A stretch of 64,000 nucleotides of DNA from Chryseobacterium echinoideorum (lineage in GTDB: Bacteria > Bacteroidota > Bacteroidia > Flavobacteriales > Weeksellaceae). Location: contig NZ_VKNW01000001.1 in the NCBI RefSeq assembly GCF_007474535.1, positions 496,001 through 560,000 of the forward strand, given 5' to 3'. Below, piece after piece: positions 52,179-61,957 of this stretch. Positions within the stretch are counted from its first letter, which is position 1; every line of letters starts with the position of its first letter. The position numbers and the translations under genes are program-made. Below the pieces are notes generated by a model that saw only the letters and a list, made by a program, of their open reading frames with translations, had not been told where the DNA came from and made no database searches.

Positions 52179-54539
52179 ATGAGGAGAATTTTACTAATTT
52201 TTTCATTATTACTGATAACAACAAGTCACTACTATTCTCAAACTCCTGAGTCCAGGAAACCGCAGAAGAAAACCCTTTCTGCTATGTCAAAAAAAGCAGG
52301 GGTGTTTATTGATGTCAATGCACCGGGATATCCAGAAACAGTGTTTTCACCGTTACAACTTGTGAAAGATGTTTTAATATCATCCGGAACAAATACGTGT
52401 TTAGTTCCCAATGTTTCCAACGTAACTGTAACTCCTAATTTGCCTGTTACCAACAACAACCGGTCTTGGGGATATTTTCACAGAGGAACTACCAATTTCC
52501 CTTTTAAGGATGGAATTATTCTGTCTACAGGTTTTGCTAGAAATGCCGGAAACACAGGAGCAACCGGAACATTGAGTGATAATAATACTGGTGGAACGGA
52601 TTCTGATCTTGCAGCAGTAATCGGTGTTTCTGGTACCCTTACTAATGCTGCTGTGCTTGAGTTTGATTTTGTGCCTACAACTTCACAGATTAAATTTAAT
52701 TATTTATTAGCGTCAGAAGAATATACTGGTTCTTTCCCATGTAATTATGCGGATGCTTTTGCATTATTGCTAAGACCGGTAAGTGGAGGGCCTTATGTAA
52801 ATATGGCTGTTCTTCCTGGAGGAGCAGGTCCTGTAAGTGTTACCAATATACGTCCTGAAATTTCAGGATCTTGTGGAGCTGCGAACCCAACCTATTTTGG
52901 AGGCTATAATACGGCTAATATTGAAACCAATTTTTACGGAAGAACAGTGCCGCTTACAGCTACTGCAACAGTAGTACCGGGTCAGGCTTATCATTTTAAA
53001 ATGGTTGTTGCTGATTTTGGACCCTATGGTGCAGATACCTCGTATGATACAGCAGTATTTCTAGAGGGTGGCTCATTCAACATAGGAGTAGAATTATTAG
53101 ATAATACAGGGGCGACCTTACCAAGTGAAATCAATGTTTGTGATAAAGTTCCAACTGTTTTAACGGCCTCTGTAAATGACCCGATCATGACTTTTCAGTG
53201 GTTTTACGGAACCACTCCTATTCCTGGAGCTACTACCAATACAATTACAGCAATAGAACCAGGGGTTTATACTGTTGAAGTGAGTGTTCCTGGAAATCCT
53301 TGTCCCGGAAAAGCTTCTATTACAATTAATGGAGGCACTACTCCTCTCGGGCAGAATGCAACATATCTTCTGTGCAGCACTCCCGATATTACAACATTTG
53401 ATTTAAACGGAGCAAAACCGCTCATGAGTCCGACACCTAATGCTACTTTTCATTTTTATGAAAACTTAGCTGATGCTCAGGCAAAAAATGATGCTTTCAT
53501 TACCAATGTAGCCAATTATAATGGAGCCGACGGACAGATTTTATATGTTGTGATTTCAGATGGAGGGTTCTGTAGTGTTCTCGTAGAGCTTACTTTACAT
53601 CGTGAAGTTACTCCTGTTGCGGGATTAATTCCAGACAGAATTAGAGTGTGTGCTGGAGAATCAGTTACACTTACAGCATCAGGCGGAGTGACTTATGAAT
53701 GGGTAAATTTTAATGGAAGTGGTGATACCCAAACAGTTCCTGTTTATCAGACAACTACATTTGAAGTGTACGCAATCGGAACAAAAGGATGTAAATCCTT
53801 ACAACCTGCCAGATTTACAGTAGAAGTAATTCCTGCAGTAAGTACTACTTTGCAAGATGTCGAGATGTGTATAGGCGACAGTTTAGTGTTAGATGCAGGA
53901 GCCGGAGATAATTACTCTTACTTATGGAGTACAGGAGCTACTACACAGACGATTACGGTTACAGAACTAGGTATTTATAAAGTTATTATAAAAAATGGAA
54001 TTTGCGAAAATGAGTTCACTGTTAAGGTTCACGGAGCAGCTTCTCCTTATATCACTAATCTGAACTACGAAAATAATACCCTTACTGTAACTGCGGCAAA
54101 CCCTATGATAAATAATATCTCAGTAGATCTGGAATATTCTTTGGATGGAGTTTTGTGGCAGGATTCTAATGTCTTTACAGGCCTTTTAGATAATACAAAT
54201 TATACGGTAAGAGTTCGTTCTAAAGGTACAAGCTGTGCCGGAAGCATAGAGTTCTTCACATTGCAGATCAGCAATATCATTACTCCTAATCAGGATGGTG
54301 TGAATGATGTTTTGGATTTAACCTCTTTAATCGGATTTAAAAACTTCAATGGATCTATCTATGACAGATACGGAGTTGAGGTATTCAGATTTACAAAAGA
54401 AACACCAATCTGGAACGGAACTGTAGGTGGAAAAAAATTGCCTACTGCAACTTACTGGTATAAATTCAACTTTGAGTATAGCAAATCTAAAACTCAAATG
54501 AGCAGATCAGGATGGATTATGCTGAAAAACAGAGAATAA
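52179..54539 (+). CDS. Choice-of-anchor L, T9SS type B surface protein, paralog 3
   Basis: 786 residues, same architecture and length as paralog 1. Signal peptide ends about HYYSQ. Anchor L domain about 35-290 (WGYFHRGTTNFPFKDGIILS, FDFVPTTSQIKFNYLLASEE, LPGGAGPVSVTNIRP), three Ig/PKD-like domains (INVCDKVPT, CAGESVTLTASGGVTYEW, CIGDSLVLDAGAGDNYSYLW) and type B sorting domain (IITPNQDGVNDVLDLTSLIG, YDRYGVEVFR, GWIMLKN). Paralogs 1 and 3 are more alike in layout than either is to 2. Own promoter; bidirectional terminator downstream. Confidence 0.92.
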   Translation: MRRILLIFSLLLITTSHYYSQTPESRKPQKKTLSAMSKKAGVFIDVNAPGYPETVFSPLQLVKDVLISSGTNTCLVPNVSNVTVTPNLPVTNNNRSWGYFHRGTTNFPFKDGIILSTGFARNAGNTGATGTLSDNNTGGTDSDLAAVIGVSGTLTNAAVLEFDFVPTTSQIKFNYLLASEEYTGSFPCNYADAFALLLRPVSGGPYVNMAVLPGGAGPVSVTNIRPEISGSCGAANPTYFGGYNTANIETNFYGRTVPLTATATVVPGQAYHFKMVVADFGPYGADTSYDTAVFLEGGSFNIGVELLDNTGATLPSEINVCDKVPTVLTASVNDPIMTFQWFYGTTPIPGATTNTITAIEPGVYTVEVSVPGNPCPGKASITINGGTTPLGQNATYLLCSTPDITTFDLNGAKPLMSPTPNATFHFYENLADAQAKNDAFITNVANYNGADGQILYVVISDGGFCSVLVELTLHREVTPVAGLIPDRIRVCAGESVTLTASGGVTYEWVNFNGSGDTQTVPVYQTTTFEVYAIGTKGCKSLQPARFTVEVIPAVSTTLQDVEMCIGDSLVLDAGAGDNYSYLWSTGATTQTITVTELGIYKVIIKNGICENEFTVKVHGAASPYITNLNYENNTLTVTAANPMINNISVDLEYSLDGVLWQDSNVFTGLLDNTNYTVRVRSKGTSCAGSIEFFTLQISNIITPNQDGVNDVLDLTSLIGFKNFNGSIYDRYGVEVFRFTKETPIWNGTVGGKKLPTATYWYKFNFEYSKSKTQMSRSGWIMLKNRE

Positions 54540-54560
54540 AAAAATAATTTAAGAAAAATA

Positions 54561-54592
54561 AAAATGCCTTTCAATCTGAGAGGCATTTTTTT
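54561..54592. terminator. Bidirectional terminator between paralog 3 and rsmA
   Basis: 9-bp stem AAAATGCCT (54561-54569) and AGGCATTTT (54581-54589) with A-rich and T-rich flanks. Confidence 0.75.
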
Positions 54593-54597
54593 GTTTT

Positions 54598-55368
54598 TTA
54601 AATATTGTCTTTCCAGAGTCTGGTAAACAAAATAAAGTCTGAAACACTGAGTTCTTCAGCTCTTTTATCTAAAAATTCATGAGTTTTTAAAGCATCAGGA
54701 ATAGTCAGAATCTTCAATGCATTAGAAAGTTTTTTTCTTCTTTGGTTAAAACCTGCTTTCACTATTTGTTTAAATAGAACTTCATTTCCGGCAAGTCCTT
54801 CTTTTGGGTTTCTTGTTAATTTAATCACTCCGGATTTTACCTTAGGAGGAGGATTGAATACGTTCTCGTGTACCGTAAAAAGATATTTTACATCGTAATA
54901 AGCCTGAATCAAAACCGATAAGATACCGTAGTCTTTAGTTCTTGGAACCGCTGCTGTTCTTTCAGCCACTTCTTTCTGAAACATTCCAACCATTTCAGGG
55001 ATCAGCTCATAATGATCGATTATTTTAAATAAAATCTGAGAAGAAATATTATAGGGGAAGTTTCCGATAATTGCAGTCTGTTCCTGACCAGAATCAGAAA
55101 AATCATATTTCAGAAAATCACCTACAAAACTTTTTTCGGTAATTTTAGAATAATTGTCTTTAAGATATTCAATAGATTCAGTATCAATCTCTGCAAGATA
55201 GAGATATTGTTCTTTTTCAATAAGATATTTGGTGAGAACTCCCATTCCCGGACCCACTTCAAGGATGCTGCTGTAGTTTTCAAAACTCAGTCCGTCTACA
55301 ATTTTCCTTGCGATATTCTCGTCAGTCAAAAAGTGTTGACCGAGATGTTTTTTTGCTTTTACACTCAA
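54598..55368 (-). CDS. rsmA: 16S rRNA dimethyladenosine transferase
   Basis: 256 residues. KKHLGQHFLTDENIARKIV start, SAM motif LEVGPGMGVLTKYL, catalytic motif IV GNFPYNISSQILFKI (NxPY class), and ANxF-like FNQRRKKLSNALK in the C-terminal helical domain. Dimethylates A1518 and A1519 of 16S rRNA (E. coli KsgA). Confidence 0.97.
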   Translation of the reverse strand: MSVKAKKHLGQHFLTDENIARKIVDGLSFENYSSILEVGPGMGVLTKYLIEKEQYLYLAEIDTESIEYLKDNYSKITEKSFVGDFLKYDFSDSGQEQTAIIGNFPYNISSQILFKIIDHYELIPEMVGMFQKEVAERTAAVPRTKDYGILSVLIQAYYDVKYLFTVHENVFNPPPKVKSGVIKLTRNPKEGLAGNEVLFKQIVKAGFNQRRKKLSNALKILTIPDALKTHEFLDKRAEELSVSDFILFTRLWKDNI

Positions 55369-55459
55369 AGTTTTTTATGATTTCGTTAACAATGATTTTC
55401 CTTAATTCGTCCCAAATTTCGGAAGTTTTTTTCTAATTTAGCCAAAAATTTTAATATTA

Positions 55460-56356
55460 ATGGCTAAATCGGTGGATGACTTTAATAAGAGAAGGCTTAG
55501 ATCCAGCAATATTACCGTAGTAGTAAGTATTGCTTTAGTATTATTTTTACTGGGATTAATGGGACTTATTCTGATCAATGCACAAAAATATTCTGATTAT
55601 CTTAAGGAGCAGCTTGTAGTAAATGCTTATTTTGACGAAAACTATGATATTAAAGATTCTGCTAAAATAGCTAAGCTGGAAGCTGATGCAGTGCTGCAGA
55701 TCCAGAAAATGGAGTCGGTAAAGCGTACCAAGTACATCTCAAAAACAATGGCAACAGCCGAAGCCAAAAAAAGTCTGGGTATAGATACGGAAGCATTATT
55801 TGAAGAGGATATTTATCCTGCTTCTGTGGAAATTGCTTTAAAACCGGAATTTAACGATTCTATTAAAATCATAGGTGTTCTTCAGCAGATCAAAGCTGTT
55901 CCTGGAATTACCGATGTAAAAAATGATTCGGATTCACAGCAGATTTATGACAAACTCAATAAAATTTTAAAATGGATATTAGCCTTTTGCGTACTGTTTT
56001 TGGTATTGGCAATTGTTTTAATTAATAATTCAATCCGTCTTAAAGTTTTCTCTAAAAGATTTATTATCAAAACAATGCAGCTGGTGGGAGCTAAGCGGAG
56101 ATTTATTTTATCACCATTTATAAAAGAAGCTATTATTTTAGGATTATTGGGTGCGGTAATCGGATTGATGGCATTGTCCGGGATTTGGTACTACTTTACA
56201 ACAACTATCAAGACTCCTTTTGTACAGGAAACCAATCAGTATATCTGGCTCGTTGCAGGGGTTTTTGGAGTCGGAATATTCATAACGGTATTAAGTACAA
56301 TCGTTGCAACATGGAGGTTTCTGAGATCTAATGTTGATGACTTATATTATTCATAA
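55460..56356 (+). CDS. ftsX: FtsX-like cell division permease
   Basis: 298 residues, four TM helices (about 21-43, 173-195, 225-248, 270-290). Extracytoplasmic loop about 44-170. RLKVFSKRFIIKTMQLVGAK matches the FtsX-signature intracellular loop, and the C-terminal ATWRFLRSNVDDLYY ends the protein. With FtsE (not in this window) it activates septal peptidoglycan hydrolases. Followed 2 bp later by the DUF3098 gene. Confidence 0.92.
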   Translation: MAKSVDDFNKRRLRSSNITVVVSIALVLFLLGLMGLILINAQKYSDYLKEQLVVNAYFDENYDIKDSAKIAKLEADAVLQIQKMESVKRTKYISKTMATAEAKKSLGIDTEALFEEDIYPASVEIALKPEFNDSIKIIGVLQQIKAVPGITDVKNDSDSQQIYDKLNKILKWILAFCVLFLVLAIVLINNSIRLKVFSKRFIIKTMQLVGAKRRFILSPFIKEAIILGLLGAVIGLMALSGIWYYFTTTIKTPFVQETNQYIWLVAGVFGVGIFITVLSTIVATWRFLRSNVDDLYYS

Positions 56357-56358
56357 AA

Positions 56359-56655
56359 ATGAGCAAAAAAACAAATAAATTCTCTGCTACAGACTTTGGA
56401 AGCGAGACGGAAGCACCGAAGGAAAATAACTTTTATTTCGGAAAAGATAATTTCAAGTGGATGTTGATCGGTATTGCATGTATTGTAGTTGGTTTTCTGC
56501 TGATGATGGGACCAGACGCCAACACTGTCGATGGTAAGCTGGATCCTAATGCTTGGAATGATGATATTTTCTCCATCAGAAGAATAAGAATAGCACCATT
56601 ACTTATTGTGATAGGATTCGGGATAGAAGTCTACGCAATCTTAAAAAGAAAATAA
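56359..56655 (+). CDS. DUF3098-family small membrane protein
   Basis: 98 residues, two TM helices at about 36-52 and 76-94 with a charged loop (DANTVDGKLDPNAWNDDIFS) and RRIRIAPLLIVIGFGIEVYA. DUF3098 pattern as usually found after ftsX in Bacteroidota. Probably acts with FtsX, but role unproven. Confidence 0.88.
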   Translation: MSKKTNKFSATDFGSETEAPKENNFYFGKDNFKWMLIGIACIVVGFLLMMGPDANTVDGKLDPNAWNDDIFSIRRIRIAPLLIVIGFGIEVYAILKRK

Positions 56656-56673
56656 AAATACAATTTTATACAG

Positions 56674-56734
56674 AGATTAAGAAGTTCAGAATTTAAGGCA
56701 TAGGTCTTAATATCTAAATTTCTTAATCTTTTAA
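56674..56734 (+). terminator. Long-loop hairpin between DUF3098 and uppP
   Basis: 10-bp perfect arms AGATTAAGAA (56674-56683) and TTCTTAATCT (56720-56729), 36-nt loop, then TTTTAATTT. May be a terminator or attenuator just before uppP. Confidence 0.4.
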
Positions 56735-56748
56735 TTTAATCACCAAGA

Positions 56749-57567
56749 ATGGATTTAGTAAAAGCAATCATCATTGCCATTATAGAAGGACTTACAGAAT
56801 ATTTACCAATTTCATCTACTGCCCACATGGGATTTACAGCCAGTTTATTAGGGTTAAAGGAAGATGAGTTTCTCAAAATGTTTCAGGTTTCTATACAATT
56901 TGGTGCCATTTTATCTGTTGTAGTAGCCTATTGGAAAAAGTTTTTCGATCTGAAAAATCTGCAGTTTTATTACAAACTTGGTTTTGCAGTAATTCCCGCT
57001 TTGGTTTTAGGATATATTTTTGATGATATGATAGAATCTGTTCTCGGAAACCAAATTGCCATTTCTGCGGTCTTGGTTTTAGGAGGAGTGATACTCTTAT
57101 TTGCCGATCAATGGTTCAAAAATCCCGTTATTCATGACGAAAAAGGAATTTCCATTAAAAAAGCAGTCACAATTGGCTTTTGGCAGTGTCTTGCAATGAT
57201 GCCGGGAACAAGTAGAAGTGCAGCTTCCATTATTGGCGGAATGACGCAGGGCTTATCAAGAAAAGCAGCTGCAGAGTTTTCTTTCTTTTTAGCAGTTCCT
57301 ACCATGTTGGCGGTAACTGTTTACTCGGTTTTTGTAAAAACTTGGGGAAAAGAAACAGGCAACCCAATGAAAGGCTACGAAATGATTTTAGAATCTCAGG
57401 AGCACATTACCATCTTTATCGTAGGTAATATTGTTGCATTTGTGGTGGCATTGATCGCCATTAAAGCATTCATCGGAGTTTTAAACAAATACGGTTTCAA
57501 ACCTTGGGGATGGTATCGTATTTTTGTAGGGATTGCCTTGCTGATTTATTTTTATTGGTTTAAATAA
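56749..57567 (+). CDS. uppP: Undecaprenyl-diphosphatase (BacA-type)
   Basis: 272 residues, about eight TM helices. Motif EGLTEYLPISSTAHM (13-27) with the catalytic Glu/Ser/His set and second motif PGTSRSAASIIGGM. Dephosphorylates undecaprenyl diphosphate for the peptidoglycan and polysaccharide lipid carrier cycle; also gives bacitracin tolerance in related enzymes. A repeat element follows. Confidence 0.96.
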   Translation: MDLVKAIIIAIIEGLTEYLPISSTAHMGFTASLLGLKEDEFLKMFQVSIQFGAILSVVVAYWKKFFDLKNLQFYYKLGFAVIPALVLGYIFDDMIESVLGNQIAISAVLVLGGVILLFADQWFKNPVIHDEKGISIKKAVTIGFWQCLAMMPGTSRSAASIIGGMTQGLSRKAAAEFSFFLAVPTMLAVTVYSVFVKTWGKETGNPMKGYEMILESQEHITIFIVGNIVAFVVALIAIKAFIGVLNKYGFKPWGWYRIFVGIALLIYFYWFK

Positions 57568-57594
57568 TACATTGCGGAACAAATTAGCGATAAT

Positions 57595-57685
57595 GATTTG
57601 GGCAGCAATTTCCGTCTTCCACTCCCGCTTTTTTGCCTGCGCTTCGTTTCGGCAAAAAGAGCTCCGTTCAAGCCGGGCTGCAAAA
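57595..57685. repeat. GC-rich intergenic repeat element (REP-like)
   Basis: A sharply GC-richer block than its surroundings. Contains GCAGC (57602-57606) / GCTGC (57677-57681) outer arms, CTTTTTTGCC (57628-57637) / GGCAAAAAG (57651-57659) inner arms, and the palindrome GAGCTC (57659-57664). It does not code. From memory, similar blocks recur between genes in Chryseobacterium genomes; only one copy is in this window. Confidence 0.55.
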
Positions 57686-57746
57686 TTCTCATAGTATTAA
57701 ATTAACCCCAAATTTTAGTATCGAATTTTAAATCTTAAATCATCCA

Positions 57747-58445
57747 ATGACAGCCGAAGAATTACAGTCAGGATATATATTTTTATTAGACAAGCCTTTA
57801 GATTGGACCTCTTTTCAGGCAGTCAATAAAATGAAATACAAACTGAAGCGTGAGTTTAATCTTCCTAAAAAATTCAAAATAGGTCATGCAGGAACTTTAG
57901 ATCCGAGAGCAACAGGACTTCTCATTGTATGCACAGGAAAATTCACCAAAAAAATTCCTGAAATTCAGGACGCACCTAAAGAATACTGGACAGAAATTAA
58001 AATCGGTGTACAGACCGAATCTTATGATACAGAAAAACCTGAAATTCTTCATCAGGATATTTCAAATGTCACAGACGAAAATGTAAAAATTGTTTTGGAT
58101 CAGTTTTTAGGTGAAATAGATCAAAAACCGCCGGTTTTTTCAGCCATTAAAATTGACGGAGCAAGAGCTTATAATTTGGCTAGAGCAGGAGAGGAGGTAG
58201 AGATGAAATCCAGAAAAACGACGATTTATTATATTAAAGATATTAACATTAATTTTCCTTTAGTCAGCTTTATCGTTGGGTGTTCAAAAGGAACCTATAT
58301 CCGAAGTTTGGCTCACGATATCGGACAGGAGCTGGGTGTTGGAGCTTATCTTACCCAATTAAGAAGAACAAAAATCGGAGATTATAAAATTGAAGATGCC
58401 ACAAGTGACTTCTTAGAAAGCGAATATAGATTTGAAAATTTATGA
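57747..58445 (+). CDS. truB: tRNA pseudouridine(55) synthase
   Basis: 232 residues. LLDKPLDWTSFQAVNKM start, catalytic Asp52 in GHAGTLDPRATGLL, KEYWTEIKIG, QKPPVFSAIKIDGARAYNLA, and GTYIRSLAHDIGQELG. Makes pseudouridine 55 in the T loop of tRNAs. Its stop overlaps the next start (ATGA). Confidence 0.97.
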   Translation: MTAEELQSGYIFLLDKPLDWTSFQAVNKMKYKLKREFNLPKKFKIGHAGTLDPRATGLLIVCTGKFTKKIPEIQDAPKEYWTEIKIGVQTESYDTEKPEILHQDISNVTDENVKIVLDQFLGEIDQKPPVFSAIKIDGARAYNLARAGEEVEMKSRKTTIYYIKDININFPLVSFIVGCSKGTYIRSLAHDIGQELGVGAYLTQLRRTKIGDYKIEDATSDFLESEYRFENL

Positions 58446-59035
58446 TTAAAAACTTATTATTGATCTCTTATTTACTGTTTTCGATAACAGTATTTTCACA
58501 GGTTGACGGCTCAAAGAGACCTAAAATGAATTTCTATGTAAACCCAGCCTTAAATGTCGGGTACAATCTGGGAAATCGGATGAAGGATAATCAAAATAAA
58601 GATTCGCAATATTACCAACAATATTTAGCCCCTTATCTTCCCAATAAAATTACATTCGGAATGTCGATGGTTGGTGGTTATCATTTTCTTCCTAATTTTG
58701 CAGTTGGTACAGGTCTGAAATACAGTTATATTGATCCTGATTTTCACATGATGTATTGGCTCATTCAGCCAAAATTTATTTTCAATCCGGGAGATGAAGC
58801 CTTCTTTATTGATGTTACTTATGGAAAGCAATTGAATAGATCGGCAGTGTCAAATTCTGATTTCTGGAGTTTAAAAGCGGGTCTTCAGGTTTCTTATTCA
58901 AAAAGATTGAGTCAGGAAGGAGGTCTGGTTTTAGAAAGGTTTCAATTGGGAGCATCCAATGCTGTATTTATCGGAATAAGCTACGGAATCACCGTTTTCA
59001 GTAACAAAAATTACACAGTAGAAGGAATAGAATAA
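58442..59035 (+). CDS. Outer membrane beta-barrel-like protein
   Basis: 197 residues with signal peptide (LFSITVFSQ). Mature part alternates Tyr/Phe/Gly strands ([48 protein letters not shown]), typical of small outer-membrane barrels of the Bacteroidota. No family name assigned. Sits between truB and the RluF-type gene with both ends overlapping, so translationally coupled. Confidence 0.75.
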   Translation: MIKNLLLISYLLFSITVFSQVDGSKRPKMNFYVNPALNVGYNLGNRMKDNQNKDSQYYQQYLAPYLPNKITFGMSMVGGYHFLPNFAVGTGLKYSYIDPDFHMMYWLIQPKFIFNPGDEAFFIDVTYGKQLNRSAVSNSDFWSLKAGLQVSYSKRLSQEGGLVLERFQLGASNAVFIGISYGITVFSNKNYTVEGIE

Positions 59036-59757
59036 TGGAAAAAACGCGTATCAACAAGTATCTTTCGGAAGTTGGATATTGCTCAAGAAGAGCTGCAGAT
59101 AAGCTGTTGGAAGAAGGTAGAATAAAAATCAACGGAAAAATTCCTGAACTCGGAACAAAAATTTCAGACGAAGATCTTGTGGAAGTTGATGGCAAACCCA
59201 TTTCCGAGCCTAAGGAAAATCATGTTTATATTGCATTCAACAAACCTGTAGGAATAGTTTGCACTACAGATGCCAAGAGAGAAAAAGATAATATTGTAGA
59301 TTACATCAATCACCCCAAAAGAATTTTTCCGATCGGAAGATTGGATAAGCCAAGTGAAGGGCTTATTCTTCTTACTTCAGATGGCGATATCGTCAATAAA
59401 ATTCTCCGTGCAAGAAACAATCACGAAAAAGAATATCTTGTAAGAGTTGATAAACCCATCAATCCTAAGTTTCTGGAAAAAATGCGAAACGGGGTTCCTA
59501 TTTTAAATACGGTTACCAAAAAATGTGAAGTAGAAAAAATTGATGATATGACATTCCGTATTGTATTGACACAGGGTTTGAACAGACAGATCAGAAGAAT
59601 GTGCGAATACCTCGGTTTTGAAGTCAAAAAACTAAAGCGCATCAGAATTATGAATATTAAATTAGACCTGCCTGTTGGAAAATGGAGAGATCTTTCGGAT
59701 GAGGAAATGCAACGTCTTAATTTTCTTTTGGAGGAATCAAGCAAAACTGCGGATTAA
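59035..59757 (+). CDS. rluF: RluF/RluB-type rRNA pseudouridine synthase
   Basis: 240 residues. N-terminal S4 domain ([20 protein letters not shown]), [11 protein letters not shown], catalytic D104 in [17 protein letters not shown], ending [20 protein letters not shown]. This matches the RsuA/RluB/E/F group; the conserved [11 protein letters not shown] region favours RluF (23S U2604), but RluB is possible. Start overlaps preceding stop (TAATG). Confidence 0.9.
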   Translation: MEKTRINKYLSEVGYCSRRAADKLLEEGRIKINGKIPELGTKISDEDLVEVDGKPISEPKENHVYIAFNKPVGIVCTTDAKREKDNIVDYINHPKRIFPIGRLDKPSEGLILLTSDGDIVNKILRARNNHEKEYLVRVDKPINPKFLEKMRNGVPILNTVTKKCEVEKIDDMTFRIVLTQGLNRQIRRMCEYLGFEVKKLKRIRIMNIKLDLPVGKWRDLSDEEMQRLNFLLEESSKTAD

Positions 59758-60012
59758 TTTTAGTTCAATTCAAATAAATCAGCTCCGGACCACATTCACA
59801 TTTTCTGAACGTATATTAGAAATGATTTTGAATAATTTACAAATAAAAAGAAAATAATCTTTGTTGTATATCTGAAATAAAATCGTAATTTTGCACCACT
59901 TTTTGTGGAAAGGTTTGTAAAAAGTAAATTATTAATAATTAATGACTTCCGTATTTTTTAACGCCACAGTTATTCAAACCATTAAAAAAGAAGGAATACA
60001 AATTTTTAGAAA
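59758..60012 (+). other. rpsA upstream region with strong promoter and leader
   Basis: Holds the rpsA promoter (59864-59893) and a leader of about 110 nt before the ATG. The leader has a possible CCAC...GTGG hairpin (around 59896-59908). Autogenous control of rpsA through its leader is known in other bacteria and could apply here. Confidence 0.45.
59864..59893 (+). promoter_or_regulatory. rpsA promoter
   Basis: TTG (59864-59866), 19-nt spacer, TAATTTTG (59886-59893) then C. Exact match to the Bacteroidota housekeeping consensus. Confidence 0.7.
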
Positions 60013-61800
60013 ATGTCAAAAGAGACAAATTCAGCAGAGGTTTTATTAAACCAAAACGTAGCACCGGAACAATTTGATTGGGATTCTTTCGAATCTGGTC
60101 TTGATGCAGACGCAAGAAAAGAAAAAAGCGATCTTGAAGAAATCTACAACGGATCTCTAAACAACCTAAGCGATAACGACGTATTAGTTGGAAAAGTAGT
60201 AAGATTAACTGATAAAGAAGCTATCGTAGACATCAACTTCAAATCTGAAGGTGTTATTTCTCTTAACGAATTCCGTTACAACCAAGGTTTAAGCGTAGGT
60301 GATGAGGTTGAAGTAATGGTTGACAGAAGAGAAGACAAAACTGGTCAGTTACAATTATCTCACAGAAAAGCTAGAACATTGAAAGCTTGGGATAAAGTAA
60401 ACGAACTTCACGAAACAGGTGAAATCGTGAACGGTTTTGTAAAATCAAGAACTAAAGGTGGTATGATCGTAGACGTACACGGAATCGAAGCATTCTTACC
60501 TGGTTCTCAAATTGATGTTAAGCCAATTAAAGATTACGATCAGTTCGTAGGTAAAACGATGGAGTTCAAGGTGGTGAAAATCAACCCTGAGTTCAAAAAC
60601 GTAGTAGTATCTCACAAAGCATTGATCGAAGCAGATATTGAAGGTCAGAAAAAAGAAATCATCGCTCAGTTAGAAAAAGGACAAGTTCTTGAAGGTACTG
60701 TTAAGAATATTACTTCTTACGGTGTATTCATCGACCTTGGAGGTGTTGACGGATTGATCCACATTACAGACCTTTCTTGGTCTAGAGTGAACCACCCATC
60801 TGAAATCCTTGAGGACGGACAAACTGTGAAAGTGGTTATCCTTGACTTCGATGATGAGAAAACAAGAATCCAATTAGGTATGAAGCAATTGGAAGCTCAT
60901 CCTTGGGATGCTCTTTCTGCTGATATGAAAGTTGGAGATAAAGTAAAAGGAAAAGTAGTCGTTCTTGCTGACTATGGTGCATTTGTAGAAATTGCTCCAG
61001 GTGTAGAAGGATTGATCCACGTTTCTGAAATGTCTTGGTCTACTCACTTGAGAAGTGCAGGAGATTTTGTAAAAGTAGGTGATGAAGTAGAAGCTGAAGT
61101 ATTGACTTTAGACAGAGAAGACAGAAAAATCTCTTTAGGTATGAAACAATTATCTAAAGATCCATGGGAAAACATTGAAGCTAAATATCCGGTAGGTTCT
61201 CAACACGTTGGAACTGTAAGAAACTTTACAAACTTCGGTGTATTCGTAGAATTGGAAGAAGGTATTGACGGATTAATCTATATCTCTGATCTTTCTTGGA
61301 CTAAGAAAATCAAACATCCTTCAGAATTCTGCAACGTAGGTGATAAACTAGATGTTGTAGTTCTTGAATTGGATATCCAGGCTAGAAGATTATCTCTGGG
61401 ACACAAGCAATTGACTGAAAATCCTTGGGATAAATTCGAAACTAAATATGCTGAAGGAACTGTACACGCTGGTAAAGCGGTAGAAGTACACGATAAAGGT
61501 GCTTCTGTACAATTTGAAGATGCTGAAGTTGAAGCTTTCTGCCCATCAAGATTGTTAGAGAAAGAAGACGGATCTAAAATCAAGAAAGGGGAAGAGGCTG
61601 ATTTCAAAGTAATTGAATTCAACAAAGAATTTAAGAGAGTAGTAGTTTCTCACACAGGAATCTTCAGAGACGAAGAGAAAAAGAATGTGAAAGAATCTTC
61701 TAACAGAAATACATCTTCTTCTAACAATGAAGAAAGATCAACTCTTGGAGATATTGATGCTTTAGCAGAATTGAAAAAGAAAATGGAAGGAGGGAAATAA
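60013..61800 (+). CDS. rpsA: 30S ribosomal protein S1
   Basis: 595 residues with six S1/OB domains: about 57-110 (GKVVRLTDKEAIVDINF), 135-200 (GFVKSRTKGGMIVDVHG), 220-290 (GTVKNITSYGVFIDLGGVDG), 305-375 (GKVVVLADYGAFVEIAPGVE), 393-460 (GTVRNFTNFGVFVELEEGID) and 480-545 (GKAVEVHDKGASVQFED). Domains 3-5 are most alike. Acidic N-terminus and Ser/Asn-rich C-terminal tail. Codon use is markedly more regular than in neighbours, as expected for a highly expressed gene. Binds mRNA at initiation. Confidence 0.97.
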   Translation: MSKETNSAEVLLNQNVAPEQFDWDSFESGLDADARKEKSDLEEIYNGSLNNLSDNDVLVGKVVRLTDKEAIVDINFKSEGVISLNEFRYNQGLSVGDEVEVMVDRREDKTGQLQLSHRKARTLKAWDKVNELHETGEIVNGFVKSRTKGGMIVDVHGIEAFLPGSQIDVKPIKDYDQFVGKTMEFKVVKINPEFKNVVVSHKALIEADIEGQKKEIIAQLEKGQVLEGTVKNITSYGVFIDLGGVDGLIHITDLSWSRVNHPSEILEDGQTVKVVILDFDDEKTRIQLGMKQLEAHPWDALSADMKVGDKVKGKVVVLADYGAFVEIAPGVEGLIHVSEMSWSTHLRSAGDFVKVGDEVEAEVLTLDREDRKISLGMKQLSKDPWENIEAKYPVGSQHVGTVRNFTNFGVFVELEEGIDGLIYISDLSWTKKIKHPSEFCNVGDKLDVVVLELDIQARRLSLGHKQLTENPWDKFETKYAEGTVHAGKAVEVHDKGASVQFEDAEVEAFCPSRLLEKEDGSKIKKGEEADFKVIEFNKEFKRVVVSHTGIFRDEEKKNVKESSNRNTSSSNNEERSTLGDIDALAELKKKMEGGK

Positions 61801-61824
61801 TCCTGAAAACATTTTTTAATATAT

Positions 61825-61851
61825 AACCACTCGAAAGAGTGGTTTTTTTGT
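61825..61851 (+). terminator. Terminator of rpsA
   Basis: 8-bp stem AACCACTC (61825-61832), GAAA tetraloop, GAGTGGTT (61837-61844), then seven T. Confidence 0.9.
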
Positions 61852-61957
61852 TTATATGACTTTAAAAACAATCCATAAAAAAAATGTAATCGTATATTAA
61901 ATTTCAAGAAAGGAATTGAGAAATTGTTAGTAAATTTATCAATCAAAACGATTAATC

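Noticed and set aside
61278..61625. 115-codon minus-strand ORF inside rpsA
   Set aside because: Antisense to a highly expressed gene with regular codon use, which produces long chance frames.
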